A stretch of DNA of 64,000 nucleotides from Nitrospirota bacterium (GTDB taxonomy: Bacteria > JACPQY01). The position numbers and the translations under genes are program-made. The notes beneath the pieces are model-generated. The model saw only the letters and a list, made by a program, of their open reading frames with translations, ran no database searches and was not told the origin of the DNA. Below, in pieces: positions 51,776-61,278 of the stretch (positions within the stretch are counted from its first letter, which is position 1; every line of letters begins with the position of its first letter). Location of the stretch: positions 1-64,000 of the forward strand of contig JACPAV010000019.1 in the NCBI GenBank assembly GCA_016180645.1, in the 5' to 3' direction.

Positions 51776-53353
51776 ATGGGAACGCCTCGCATGAACGGCT
51801 CCAAGCGTCCTCTCCTGCTGTTGATCCTCATCGCCCTCGCGGGCCTGGGTCTGCGGCTGGCTTTGACCCTGACCTCCCAACGCACCCTGGGCGGCGACGA
51901 GGCCGTATTCGGCCTGATGGCCAAACACATTCTCACCCGACACGACTTCCCGATCTATTGCTGGCGGCTCCAATACTCCTCCGCCCTGGTCTCCTACCTC
52001 GGCGCCGCCGCTTTCCAGCTCTTTGGAATGTCAGGCATCGTGCTCAGGCTGACCACGTTGCCGTGGGCCGTGCTGTCCATTGTGGCCGCGTATTACCTCG
52101 GGAGAAAAGGATGGGGCCCCAGGGGGGGAATCCTCGCGGCCCTCTTCGCCTGCGTTCCACCCCTCTACGTTTCCAGTCATACGATCCTCCCGGTGGGAGG
52201 CTACCCGGAGGTCCAGTGCTTCGGTCCGCTCGTTCTTCTTCTCGCCCTCAGGCTGGCGGACGAGCCCCCTGAGGCGAAATCCGCCCTGCTTTGGAGCGCC
52301 GGATTCGGATTCCTTTGCGGGTTCACGCTGTGGGCCTCCCATCTTGCCCTTCCCTACGTCGCCGCCGCAGGCATCTTCCTGATACTCACCCGCCGCCGAA
52401 TCTTCCGCCCGACGAACGCGGCGGCCATGGTTGCGGCATCGGCCGTCGGCGGCGCACCCATCCTGATCTACAACTTGACCCAGCATTTCGGTTCCTTCAT
52501 GAAATTGGGCGGGATGGCCCTCCACGCCGGGCGAAAAACGCTCGCGGGCGGACCGCCCCTGGAGGTGATCGGGCGCCAGGCGATCGATCGAATCGAGTCG
52601 TTTCCGTCGACCCTGGCGGGACTGTTGGACAATGCCATCTCGGTTCTGGGAGGCGCCAATTATGACGGTTCCGCGACTCTGGGCCTGCTCGGAGTTCCCT
52701 TGCTCGTCGCCTATTCTTTCCCTCTCTTCTCCATCCTACGAAGACCCGCCGCGCGTCCCGCCGGCCCCGCCGGCCGCGTCCCGTTGCTCCTGATCCTTGT
52801 GGCGGCAACCACCCTGGCCTACTACCTGGCCGTCGATCTCTGGAGGGCGCGGCACATCATGCCGCTTTACACCGCCCTGAGTCTTCTCCTGGCCGGCGCG
52901 GCCGCCGAATCCTGGCGGCGCGGGAAAAAAGGTCCCACGCTCCTCTGCTCCCTCCTTCTGACGGTGAATCTCGTGGAGAACGGAATGGACATGCGAACTC
53001 TTCACGAGGATTTTGATCCCTTGCTCCGGCGGCTGGAAGAGAGGAGGATCGAGTACGCGTATTCGGACTACATGACGGCTTATCCCCTCATCTTTTATTC
53101 GAACGAGCGGATTCTGGTTTCTCCCACCCTCCGGGGCGGCGACTTCAACGATCGGAAACCGGAGTACACCCTCCAAGTCCGCTCGGCGCCGGGGGCCGCC
53201 TACATCTTCAACGGCGAGAAGGACACCGGCCGCTTCGAGGCCACACTGCGTGGAATGAACGAAACCTACCTCAAGGAAATCGTTCCACCGTTCATCCTGT
53301 ACCACGGGTTTTCCAGAAACATCCTGCCCGAGGAGATCGGCCTGACCTTCTGA
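51776..53353 (+). CDS. GT39-like (ArnT/PMT type) membrane glycosyltransferase
   Basis: A protein of about 525 residues with a first membrane helix, then the GT-C acidic motif GGDEAVFGLMAKHI (DE of the active site), ten or so further hydrophobic segments and a C-terminal periplasmic part (YIFNGEKDTGRFEATL). It would transfer a sugar from a polyprenyl-phosphate donor outside the inner membrane, fitting the DPM1-like gene just upstream. ATG 51776 has GGAAGGG before it. Its stop overlaps the next start (TGATG). Confidence 0.8.
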   Translation: MGTPRMNGSKRPLLLLILIALAGLGLRLALTLTSQRTLGGDEAVFGLMAKHILTRHDFPIYCWRLQYSSALVSYLGAAAFQLFGMSGIVLRLTTLPWAVLSIVAAYYLGRKGWGPRGGILAALFACVPPLYVSSHTILPVGGYPEVQCFGPLVLLLALRLADEPPEAKSALLWSAGFGFLCGFTLWASHLALPYVAAAGIFLILTRRRIFRPTNAAAMVAASAVGGAPILIYNLTQHFGSFMKLGGMALHAGRKTLAGGPPLEVIGRQAIDRIESFPSTLAGLLDNAISVLGGANYDGSATLGLLGVPLLVAYSFPLFSILRRPAARPAGPAGRVPLLLILVAATTLAYYLAVDLWRARHIMPLYTALSLLLAGAAAESWRRGKKGPTLLCSLLLTVNLVENGMDMRTLHEDFDPLLRRLEERRIEYAYSDYMTAYPLIFYSNERILVSPTLRGGDFNDRKPEYTLQVRSAPGAAYIFNGEKDTGRFEATLRGMNETYLKEIVPPFILYHGFSRNILPEEIGLTF

Positions 53354-54258
53354 TGCCGGAAGAGAAACCGGGCCGGGGTTCAGTCGATCCCGCCTCCTCC
53401 ATGATGCCGCCCTGTCCCCTGTGCGGGCGCGCCGGGCCGTTCCCCACGTTCGACAGTCACCCGCCGCGCGCTGCGAATCCATGCGTCTACCTCCGGTGCC
53501 CATCCTGTGATCTCATCTTCCTGAGCCGGCCCCCGCTCCTGGAAGAAGTGCGCGTCTACTACGACCGCGTCAGCCGCGATCAGGAAGCGAATGTCGAGTT
53601 CCATGGGAAAGCGCTCCGGACGGGGCACGGGCTCCTGGAGCGCATTGAATCCAGGATTCCAAAAGGGAGGTTCCTGGACGTGGGCGCGGGACCGGGATAC
53701 TACGTCGAAGCGGCCGCGCAGAGGGGCTGGGAGGCCTACGGCGTCGATCCGATCGCCGATGATCAAGCCGGCGTGCCGGGCCTGCGCATGTTTCGCGGCA
53801 CCTTGGAGGAGGCCGGCTATCCCGAAGGGTTCTTCGATGCGTGTCTGATCCAGCAGGCCCTCAGTCACATGTCCGCGCCGACAGCCACGCTCAAGCAGAT
53901 TTTCCGGAACCTTCGCCGCGGAGGCATATTTCTGATTGTGGCGCCCAATTTCGTCCGAGGCTTCCCCCGCCGGCGGCTGACGGATTGGGAAGATCTCACC
54001 CGGGCCAAACATCTCTACGTATTCACCCGATCCACCCTTCGACGGATCGTTGAAAATGCGGGCTTCCGGACGCTATCCGTCAGCTCCGAGCAACCCATCC
54101 TCTCCGGTCGGCCCGTGGACGCCCTCCGAAAAGCCGGCTTGAGCCCCCTGGCCGATTGGGTTAAACGCTCCTTCCGGGGCCCGGTCCGCGGGCTCCGAAC
54201 GTTGGCGGGCCGCCTGGTTCCCGGCCCATGCTCGCTGGTCCTGAGCGAGAAGCCCTGA
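53353..54258 (+). CDS. SAM-dependent methyltransferase with N-terminal Zn-knuckle
   Basis: A 301-residue protein: CPLCGR and CPSCDLIF pairs, motif I GRFLDVGAGPGYYVEAA, an acidic VDPIADDQ, FDACLIQQALSHMSAP and LRRGGIFLIVAPNF. A basic C-terminus follows. Same class as 43548 and 49299, but only distantly similar. Overlaps the GT39-like gene by one base. Confidence 0.84.
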   Translation: MPEEKPGRGSVDPASSMMPPCPLCGRAGPFPTFDSHPPRAANPCVYLRCPSCDLIFLSRPPLLEEVRVYYDRVSRDQEANVEFHGKALRTGHGLLERIESRIPKGRFLDVGAGPGYYVEAAAQRGWEAYGVDPIADDQAGVPGLRMFRGTLEEAGYPEGFFDACLIQQALSHMSAPTATLKQIFRNLRRGGIFLIVAPNFVRGFPRRRLTDWEDLTRAKHLYVFTRSTLRRIVENAGFRTLSVSSEQPILSGRPVDALRKAGLSPLADWVKRSFRGPVRGLRTLAGRLVPGPCSLVLSEKP

Positions 54259-54319
54259 TCCCTCTCCCCCACCCCGCGATCAGGCGCCTCCAAGTTTGAA
54301 TTCGACGACCCCGTAAGGT

Positions 54320-55315
54320 ATGAAACACCCGATGAAACCTGACCGCGGAGTCAGCGTGATCATCACCAGTTGGAACGGCAGGAGTCTTCTCGAACGATAC
54401 CTCCCCACGGTGATGGATGCCCTCGCCTCCTACTCGGGTCCGTGGGAAGTGATCGTCGTGGACGACGCGGGTTCGGACGACACGGACACTTGGATCGCGG
54501 CCCGGTACCCGAAGATCCGCTTCGAACGACTCTCGGCCAACGTCGGCAATGGTCAGACCATGAACCGCGGGGCGGAGATGGCCCGGCACGAAACGCTCTA
54601 TTTCCTCGACAATGACGTCGCCGTATCCACCGGCTTTCTCGATCCCCTCCTTCGGCATTTCGAGGACCCCGCCCTGTTCGCCGTGGCCAGCCGATCCATT
54701 CCGCGTCCCCCCCAGCCCAAGGGTGAATTCAGCGTGCCGCGGTTCAAGCTCAAGTACGGCATCTTCTGGTACTACTACGACACCCTCCCGGACGCCGAGA
54801 CCCGCCCCATTTCGACCCTCTTCGCCACGTTCGCCCACTGCGCCGTCTCGCGGACGAAATTCTTCGAATTGGGCGGATTCGATACCCTTTACGGCCGATT
54901 CTACCTGGAGGATCTCGACATCTGCTATCGCGCCTGGCGGAAAGGATGGAAGGTCCTCGCCGATCCGCGCAGCGAAGTCCATCACGAAACCGCGGGCACC
55001 ATCGGAAAGCTGCTCTCGCGCAAACAGATTGAACGGAAGCTGTGGGGCAATCGCTTCCTGTTCACGTGGAAAAACGTCCATGCTCCCGCTTTCTGGCTTC
55101 AACACCTCGCGCTCCTTCTCCCGGAGGTGGCTCTTCTGCCATTCACGGGCCGCCTCACCTTCTCGCTCGGATTCATCGACGCCCTCCCCCGCCTCGGAGA
55201 GGCCCTCCGGAAGCGGTCCCTGGCCCGCGCGGAGTCGCGTGTCACCGATGCCGACGTGTTGGCCCACCTCGGCCCCTTCACCGCCGATCGACGGACCCCC
55301 CCCCCCTCGGTCTGA
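54320..55315 (+). CDS. Family 2 glycosyltransferase
   Basis: A 331-residue enzyme: VSVIITSWNGRSLLERY, VVDDAGSDDTDTW, SANVGNGQTMNRG, LYFLDNDVAV (DxD) and FYLEDLDICYRAWR. It resembles the N-terminal half of the fused GT at 46549, suggesting duplication within the locus. AAGG precedes the ATG closely. It probably adds a hexose or rhamnose in the cytoplasm. Confidence 0.87.
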   Translation: MKHPMKPDRGVSVIITSWNGRSLLERYLPTVMDALASYSGPWEVIVVDDAGSDDTDTWIAARYPKIRFERLSANVGNGQTMNRGAEMARHETLYFLDNDVAVSTGFLDPLLRHFEDPALFAVASRSIPRPPQPKGEFSVPRFKLKYGIFWYYYDTLPDAETRPISTLFATFAHCAVSRTKFFELGGFDTLYGRFYLEDLDICYRAWRKGWKVLADPRSEVHHETAGTIGKLLSRKQIERKLWGNRFLFTWKNVHAPAFWLQHLALLLPEVALLPFTGRLTFSLGFIDALPRLGEALRKRSLARAESRVTDADVLAHLGPFTADRRTPPPSV

Positions 55316-55321
55316 CCCCTC

Positions 55322-56561
55322 ATGGCCGCCTGTCTCTGCTGCGCCGCGCCCCTCGAACCGTTCATGTCCTTCGGCCGGATGCCCATCGCGAACGGATTTC
55401 TGACTCCCGATCAATTCGCCTCGGAATACTTTTTCGATCTCCAGGTGGGCTTCTGCGAGGCGTGCGGGATGGTGCAACTCACCGAACGCGTGGATCGAGA
55501 CAGGATGTTCAATGAATCGTACGCGTTCTACTCCTCGACCTCCTCCCGCATGGCGGCCCATTTCGAAGAGCTCGCCGCCGACGTCCGGACGCGTCACCGA
55601 CGTCCGGACGCGTCACCTCCGCGCCTCCGATCCGTTCGTGGTCGAGATCGGCAGCAATGACGGGATCATGCTCCGGCATTTTGCGCTCGCCGGAGTCCGA
55701 CACTTGGGCATCGAACCCTCGGCCAACGTCGCGAAGGCGGCCATGGACAAGGGCATTCATACCGTGTGCCGCTTCTTCGACGAGACACTCGCCCGCGAAA
55801 TCGTCTCCCAACACGGGCAGGCCGACGCGTTCCTCGGGGCAAACGTCATGTGCCATCTCCCCTACCTCCACTCCGTGGTCGCCGGCATCAAACTGCTCCT
55901 CAAGCCCTCCGGGGTCCTGATCTTCGAGGACCCCTACTTGGGCGACATCGTCGAAAAGACCTCCTACGACCAGATCTATGACGAGCACGCCTTCTATTTT
56001 TCACTGGCGGCCCTCCGGGCGCTCTTCGACCGTCACGACATGGAAATCGTCGATGTCGCCCCCCAGGACGTCCACGGGGGGTCCATGCGATATGTCGTCG
56101 CTCACAAGGGCGCCCGGGAAGCGTCCGCCGGCGTCCGGAATCAGCTCGCCCAGGAGGAGCGCCTGGGACTCGGACGCGCGGACACGTTCCGCAAGCTCCG
56201 GTCCAGGATCGAAGAGTCGCGAAACAACCTCGTCAAACTGCTCCGCGACCTTCGCAAACAAGGAAAAAGAATCGTGGGCTATGGGGCCACGTCCAAGAGC
56301 ACCACCGTCACAAACTATTGCGGGATCACGCCCGATGTCGTGGAATGCATCAGCGACACGACGCCCATCAAGCAGGGCAAGTATTCCCCCGGCGCCCATA
56401 TCCCGGTCCGGCCCTACCGGGACTTCAGCTCACGCTACCCCGACTACGCGCTCCTCTTCGCCTGGAACCATTCAGGCGAGATCATGGCCAAAGAAGACGG
56501 CTTCAAACGGGCGGGCGGGAAGTGGATCGTCTATGTTCCCGAGGTGAAGATTCTCGGATGA
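55322..56561 (+). pseudogene. Sugar C-methyltransferase gene broken by a 19-bp tandem duplication
   Basis: Two frames together make one protein of about 406 residues, the normal length of NDP-hexose C-methyltransferases (TylC3/NovU type). Frame 1 (55322 on) gives the zinc-binding start CLCCAAPLEPFMSFGRMPIANGFL, with CEACGMVQL. Frame 3 (to 56561) gives VVEIGSNDGIMLRHF, EDPYLGDIVEKTSYDQIYDEHAFYFS, the GYGATSKSTT nucleotide-sugar motif and FAWNHSGEI. The frame is lost at 55579-55616, where 19 bp are repeated exactly; removing one copy restores it. It may be a true mutation, a phase switch or an assembly error. It would make a C-methyl-branched sugar. Confidence 0.88.
55579..55616 (+). repeat. 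19-bp tandem duplication inside the C-methyltransferase gene
   Basis: CGACGTCCGGACGCGTCAC occurs twice in direct succession (55579-55597, 55598-55616). Nineteen is not a multiple of three, so the duplication shifts the reading frame. Confidence 0.95.
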
Positions 56562-56652
56562 TTCCCCCTTTTGGCGAAGGATCGGCCCACGGGATGATGA
56601 ACGATTGCGCCCGGACCCACGGCGCGCTACATTCGGGCTCGGAGCACGGCAC

Positions 56653-57111
56653 ATGATCGAAGGAGTCGCCGTCAAGGAACTGGTCACGCATGCGGACGAG
56701 CGTGGGTTCTTCAGGGAGATGATACGCGTGACGGACGACTTCTTCCGGGAAGGTTTCGGCCAGTGGAGCGTTTCCCAGATGCATACCGGAGTGATCAAGG
56801 CGTGGCACATTCATCGGAAACAAGTGGACTGGTGGTACGTGGGCGCGGGCGTCCTCAAGGTCGCCCTCCACGATCGCCGGGAGTCATCCCCCACCCACGG
56901 CCGCACGATGGAACTCCTGATGGGCGACGGTCATCCGCCCCGCGTCGTGCGCATCCCCCCGGGCGTCGCTCACGGCTGCAAGTGCATCGGCGGTCCGGCG
57001 CTCCTCTACTACATTACCTCCAGAGCCTATGATCCCGCGGATGAAGGGCGGATTCCCCACGACGATCCTTCCATCGGATACGATTGGCTGAAAGGCCCGG
57101 CCATCAAGTAG
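56653..57111 (+). CDS. RmlC-like cupin, dTDP-sugar 3,5-epimerase family
   Basis: A 152-residue cupin: HADERGFFREMIRV, GQWSVSQMHTGVIKAWHIHRKQVDWWYVGAG, KVALHDRRESSPTHG and PPGVAHGCKCIGG. These align with dTDP-4-keto-6-deoxyglucose 3,5-epimerases, though the WHIHRKQ/DWWYVG block differs from classic RmlC, so it may be a related 3- or 5-epimerase or a lyase. ATG 56653 has GGAG upstream. It lies between the C-methyltransferase and three dehydratase-like genes, as expected in a deoxysugar pathway. Confidence 0.8.
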   Translation: MIEGVAVKELVTHADERGFFREMIRVTDDFFREGFGQWSVSQMHTGVIKAWHIHRKQVDWWYVGAGVLKVALHDRRESSPTHGRTMELLMGDGHPPRVVRIPPGVAHGCKCIGGPALLYYITSRAYDPADEGRIPHDDPSIGYDWLKGPAIK

Positions 57112-57127
57112 CCGACACCCGCGGTCG

Positions 57128-58138
57128 ATGACGTCGCCGGCGCCCTCCCTCCCTCCCGATACCTCCGCCTTCTTCACCGGCAAACGTATTCTGATTACCG
57201 GCGGCCGGGGTTACATCGCCACCCGCCTCCTGCGGCAGCTCCGGCAGGTCGAGTGCCGCATTCTCCGCCTGGCCCGGCGGGACGGCGAACCGCCCGAGAC
57301 GGCCTCCCCCTCCGGCGCCGCCACCGTCGTGGACCTCCCGGGCGACGTCCGCGAACCGTCCATTTGGATGAAAGCCCTGGAGGACGTCGAAATCATCTTC
57401 CACCTCGCGGCCCAAACGAGTACCTACGTGGCGAACGAAAATCCGGAGGCCGACCACGAGGCGAACGTGGCCCCCATGCTTCGTCTCCTTGAGTCCTGCC
57501 GCCGGAGCCGCCTTGCCCCCGTCATCATCTTCTCCGGAACCGTGACGGCGGTCGGGATCCCCCAAACCTTGCCGGTCGACGAAACACACGCGGATCATCC
57601 CATTACCGTGTATGATCTGCACAAGCTCATGGCGGAATCGTACCTCAAATACTACTCGGAACAGGGGATCGCCCGAGGCGTGATCCTGCGGCTCTCGAAC
57701 GTCTACGGCCCCGGTCCCCGCAGCAGCAAGCCCGATCGGGGCATCCTCAACTCGATGGTCCGACGCGCGCTGCAAGGCGAAGCGCTGACCGTTTACGGCG
57801 AGGGCAACCTCCTGCGCGACTATGTCTTCGTGGACGACGTGGCTCAGGCCCTCCTCCGGGCCGCGCAGAATGCGGATACACTCGCCGGCCGCCATTTCAT
57901 TGTCAGCAGCGGGACCGGCCACACCCTGACGCAAGCCGCCGACTGCGTGGCTGCCCGCGTGGCGGCCAAGACCGGCAGAACCGTCCCCGTCCGCCACGTC
58001 CCCCCGCCCCATCTTCAATCCCCGATTGAAGCGCGCAACTTCGTAGGCAACCCCAAACGTTTCTCCGATGCCACCGGCTGGGCGCCCGTCACCTCGCTGC
58101 CGAACGGCATCGATCACACCATCGAGGCCGCCTTGTGA
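57128..58138 (+). CDS. NAD-dependent sugar epimerase/dehydratase 1
   Basis: A 336-residue extended SDR: RILITGGRGYIATRLL (NAD), FHLAAQTSTYV, FSGTVTAVG, catalytic YDLHK, LRLSNVYGPGPRSSKPDRG and RDYVFVDDVAQALL. The catalytic pattern is intact, but the partner Ser/Thr region is unusual (SGTVTAVG). It may make a 4-keto or epimerised nucleotide sugar. It overlaps the next gene by four bases (GTGA). Confidence 0.85.
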   Translation: MTSPAPSLPPDTSAFFTGKRILITGGRGYIATRLLRQLRQVECRILRLARRDGEPPETASPSGAATVVDLPGDVREPSIWMKALEDVEIIFHLAAQTSTYVANENPEADHEANVAPMLRLLESCRRSRLAPVIIFSGTVTAVGIPQTLPVDETHADHPITVYDLHKLMAESYLKYYSEQGIARGVILRLSNVYGPGPRSSKPDRGILNSMVRRALQGEALTVYGEGNLLRDYVFVDDVAQALLRAAQNADTLAGRHFIVSSGTGHTLTQAADCVAARVAAKTGRTVPVRHVPPPHLQSPIEARNFVGNPKRFSDATGWAPVTSLPNGIDHTIEAAL

Positions 58139-59196
58139 AATCCCGCCCTCGCCCACGCCGGCGTACCGGCCATGGCCCGGCGCGGAAGCGCGCGCCGACA
58201 CGACGCGTGGCAAGCACCCGCCCGTCGGCCTCCGTCAACGTCCTCGTCATCGGAGGGGCGGGCTTCGTGGGCGCGAACATGGTTCGCCGATGCCTCGCGG
58301 AACCCGGAAGCCGCGTCACCGTCATGGACTCCCTCGACCCTCACCTCCACGCGACCACGAACAACCTCCAAAGCGTATGGAGCCGGATCAGGTTCGTCCG
58401 CGGCGATCTGCGGGACGAAAGCCTGCTCGCGGAATTGGTGCAAGGCCAGGACGTCATCTTCAACTGCGCCGCCCAGACCTCCCATCCCCTGTCGATCCAG
58501 TACCCCCTGCTCGATGCCGACATCAACTGCCTGGGGAATCTGAAGCTCCTCGAAACCGTCCGCCACCTGAACCGAAAGGCGGTCGTGGTGTACACATCGA
58601 GCAGCACGGTCGTCGGAAAAAGTCGCCGCGCCATGATCGACGAGGACCATCCGGAGAGGCCGCTGGAAATCTATTCCGCCAACAAGAGCGCCGCCGAGAA
58701 GTACTACCGGATCTACAACACCCTTCACGATCTGAAAACCGTCGTCCCCCGCTTCGCGAACCTCTATGGCCCCTTCGGCAAGGGATATCCCGAGTTCGGG
58801 TTCATCAACTACTTCATCCACCTTGCCCGGACCGGAAAAGAGATCACCCTCTACGGCGCGGGCAACCAGGTTCGAAACGTCATGTACGTGGAAGACGCCA
58901 CCGACCTCCTCTGGACGGCCTGGCAGCAACCTCGCGTCTTCGGCCACCTCTTCTTCGCCACCGGCGACGAGCATCTGTCCGTCGCCGACATCGCAAGGAC
59001 CATTGTCCGGGTGTTCCGCAAGGGGAAGGTCGTCCACATCGCCTGGCCCGATGAGCGCAAGCGCATCGAAATCGACAGCGCCAAGTTCTCGTCCGGCAAA
59101 ATTCGCGCCCTCACCGGGTGGAAACCTCGTTACACCTTGGCCCAGGGTCTCGAACGCACTCTCGCCGAAATCCAGCCGTCCCCGGCCGGGAAATGA
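58135..59196 (+). CDS. NAD-dependent sugar epimerase/dehydratase 2
   Basis: A protein of up to 353 residues, GTG start. After a basic N-terminal extension (RPRPRRRTGHGPARKRAP) comes NVLVIGGAGFVGANMV, FNCAAQTSHPLSIQ, YTSSSTVVG, YSANKSAAEKYY, NLYGPFGKGYPEFGFINYF and NVMYVEDATDLL. This is a full extended SDR. The extension is unusual; a later start is possible but no good ATG is present before the NAD motif. It overlaps both neighbours by four bases. Confidence 0.84.
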   Translation: MKSRPRPRRRTGHGPARKRAPTRRVASTRPSASVNVLVIGGAGFVGANMVRRCLAEPGSRVTVMDSLDPHLHATTNNLQSVWSRIRFVRGDLRDESLLAELVQGQDVIFNCAAQTSHPLSIQYPLLDADINCLGNLKLLETVRHLNRKAVVVYTSSSTVVGKSRRAMIDEDHPERPLEIYSANKSAAEKYYRIYNTLHDLKTVVPRFANLYGPFGKGYPEFGFINYFIHLARTGKEITLYGAGNQVRNVMYVEDATDLLWTAWQQPRVFGHLFFATGDEHLSVADIARTIVRVFRKGKVVHIAWPDERKRIEIDSAKFSSGKIRALTGWKPRYTLAQGLERTLAEIQPSPAGK

Positions 59197-60173
59197 GAAT
59201 CGTTGTCACGGGCGCCCTCGGCCATATCGGATCGCGCCTGATCCGCGAACTCCCCGCGGCGGTCCCGGGGGCCGACATGGTCATGCTGGACGACCTGTCC
59301 ACTCAGCGTCACGCCTCCCTCTTCCACCTCCCCGCGGGGAGCTACCGCTTCATCGAGGGGGACGTGCTCACCTTCGACCTGGATTCGTTGCTTGCCGGGG
59401 CGGAGGTGGTCGTCCACCTCGCCGCCGTGACCGACGCCGCCACCAGCTTCCACCACGCGGATCGTGTCCGCGAAGTGAATCTCGTCGGAACGGAGAAAGT
59501 GGCCCGCGCCTGCCTTCAACAAAGATGCCGCATGATCTTCCCGTCCACCACGAGCGTGTACGGCTCCCAGGCCGCCACCGTCGATGAAGATTGTCCGGAA
59601 CCGGATCTGAAACCCCAAAGCCCCTACGCCGAGTCCAAGCTGGAGGCCGAGCGTCTCCTGACCCGAATGTCCGCGCAGGAAGGGCTCCACAGCGTCATCC
59701 TGCGATTCGGAACGATCTTCGGAACGTCCCCCGGAATGCGCTTCCATACCGCCATCAACAAGTTCTGCTGGCAGGCCGTACACGGGCAGCCCCTCTCCGT
59801 CTGGCGTACGGCCCTCCACCAGCGCCGACCGTACCTGGACCTCGGGGACGCCGTCTCGGCCATCCGGCACGTCATCGACAAGGGTCTGTTCGACGGACGG
59901 ATCTACAACGTCGTCACCTCCAACCTCACCGTGGAGGAGGTCATTCACACCCTGTCCAGGTTCATCCCCGGCGTCCGGATCGAATACGTGGATGCGCCGA
60001 TCATGAATCAACTCTCCTACACCGTCGCCGGCGAGCGCTTCGCCTCGACCGGATTCGCCTACCACGGGAACGTGGAAGCCGGCATCCGGGAGACCCTCCA
60101 GTGGTTGAAGCAGGCCCAGTCCGCTCGCGGGGAGATCGGCGCCTCGCCGGTCGATTCTATCCCGCGCCGCTGA
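59193..60173 (+). CDS. NAD-dependent sugar epimerase/dehydratase 3
   Basis: A 326-residue extended SDR: MRIVVTGALGHIGSRLI, VVHLAAVTDAATSF, FPSTTSVYGSQ, YAESKLEAERLL, LRFGTIFGTSPGMRFHTAIN and RRPYLDLGDAVSAI. ATG 59193 overlaps the previous stop (ATGA). The three tandem SDR genes are probably translated together and convert one nucleotide sugar stepwise. Its end overlaps the convergent glycosyltransferase by 17 bp. Confidence 0.86.
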   Translation: MRIVVTGALGHIGSRLIRELPAAVPGADMVMLDDLSTQRHASLFHLPAGSYRFIEGDVLTFDLDSLLAGAEVVVHLAAVTDAATSFHHADRVREVNLVGTEKVARACLQQRCRMIFPSTTSVYGSQAATVDEDCPEPDLKPQSPYAESKLEAERLLTRMSAQEGLHSVILRFGTIFGTSPGMRFHTAINKFCWQAVHGQPLSVWRTALHQRRPYLDLGDAVSAIRHVIDKGLFDGRIYNVVTSNLTVEEVIHTLSRFIPGVRIEYVDAPIMNQLSYTVAGERFASTGFAYHGNVEAGIRETLQWLKQAQSARGEIGASPVDSIPRR

Positions 60174-61176
60174 ACTCGGAACTCTCCAGCTCCTCCGAGG
60201 CCCTTTCGTAGTTTCTCAGGGACGATCGCAGTCGCTCGTCCCCCCTCACCCAGGCGATGCAGCGGATCCCGGCTCGACGGAGGGGCAGTTCCAACCGGGT
60301 GGTGCGTTTCACCATCCCGAACCAGGCCGGATGATGCTTCTGCACATACCGAAGGCGGCTCCGATAATTTTCCACGAGGGGGAGGACGTCGCCGGAAGGC
60401 CGGGACTTGGCCCAGTGATGGATGATGCTGGGGGCCGGGATGTAGTACGCAACCCTTCCCCGCCGGGCCAGCCGGAGGCAGAGATCGACGTCTTCAAAAT
60501 ACATGAAAAACCGCTCGTCGAATCCCCCGATCGTCGAAAAATCGCCCCGTCTCATGAAGACACAGTTCCCGCCGCCCCACGCCACGGGATGTTCGGATGC
60601 ATGCCAACGAACCGTGCGCCCGAACACGATCTGTTTGAAGAACGCGGATCGATAGACCGCAAAGCGCAGCGTGGACCAACCGAGCCATTCGAGAAGGAAA
60701 CCCGCGGGCGACGGAAACCTCCTGTTGACGGACGGCTGCAACGTGCGATCCCCGTTCAGGATCCGGCAAAACACCGCTCCCGTCTCCGAGTGGGACTGCA
60801 TGTGTCCCACCAGTCGCGGAAAGGGGTCCTCAATCAGCTCACAATCGCTGTTCAGGAACAGCAGGTACTCCGCTCCGCTGAGCGCCGCGCCCCGATTGTT
60901 GGCTGCCCCAAAACCGAGGTTGTGAGGAAGGGTCAGCACGCGCACCCGCGGCTCTTGGAATCGCTCCAGAAGCGCTTCCCGCGAACCGTCCGTAGACGCG
61001 TTGTCCACAATGATCACGTCCGCGCACCCCCCCTGATCGAAGGCCAGAAGGGACTCCACGCAACGGACGATCCAGTGCCCGCCGTTGCAGTTGACGAGGA
61101 CGACGCTGCACGAGGGCCTCCGTGTGGCCGCCGCGCGAGTCCGAAGAAGCCCGGCCTTGTTCCGCATGCCCTCCAT
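60157..61176 (-). CDS. Family 2 glycosyltransferase (rhamnosyltransferase-like)
   Basis: A protein of about 339 residues: CSVVLVNCNGGHWIVRCVESL, VDNASTDGSREALL, NLGFGAANNRGAALSGAEYLLFLNSDCE and FFMYFEDVDLCLRLAR. ATG 61176 is preceded by GGAAGG; ATG 61167 is also possible. It is the only gene on the minus strand in this part and is divergent from the ligase gene. The long frame upstream is antisense to the ligase and not real. Confidence 0.87.
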   Translation of the reverse strand: MEGMRNKAGLLRTRAAATRRPSCSVVLVNCNGGHWIVRCVESLLAFDQGGCADVIIVDNASTDGSREALLERFQEPRVRVLTLPHNLGFGAANNRGAALSGAEYLLFLNSDCELIEDPFPRLVGHMQSHSETGAVFCRILNGDRTLQPSVNRRFPSPAGFLLEWLGWSTLRFAVYRSAFFKQIVFGRTVRWHASEHPVAWGGGNCVFMRRGDFSTIGGFDERFFMYFEDVDLCLRLARRGRVAYYIPAPSIIHHWAKSRPSGDVLPLVENYRSRLRYVQKHHPAWFGMVKRTTRLELPLRRAGIRCIAWVRGDERLRSSLRNYERASEELESSEFSGAG

Positions 61177-61278
61177 CCTAACCTTCCCCCGCCCAAGGGG
61201 GAAGGGAGAACCGGACTTTCGCCTCTCCCATCCCCGTGGGACTGGCCCGGAGGTCCGAATACCGCTAAGATACGACGA

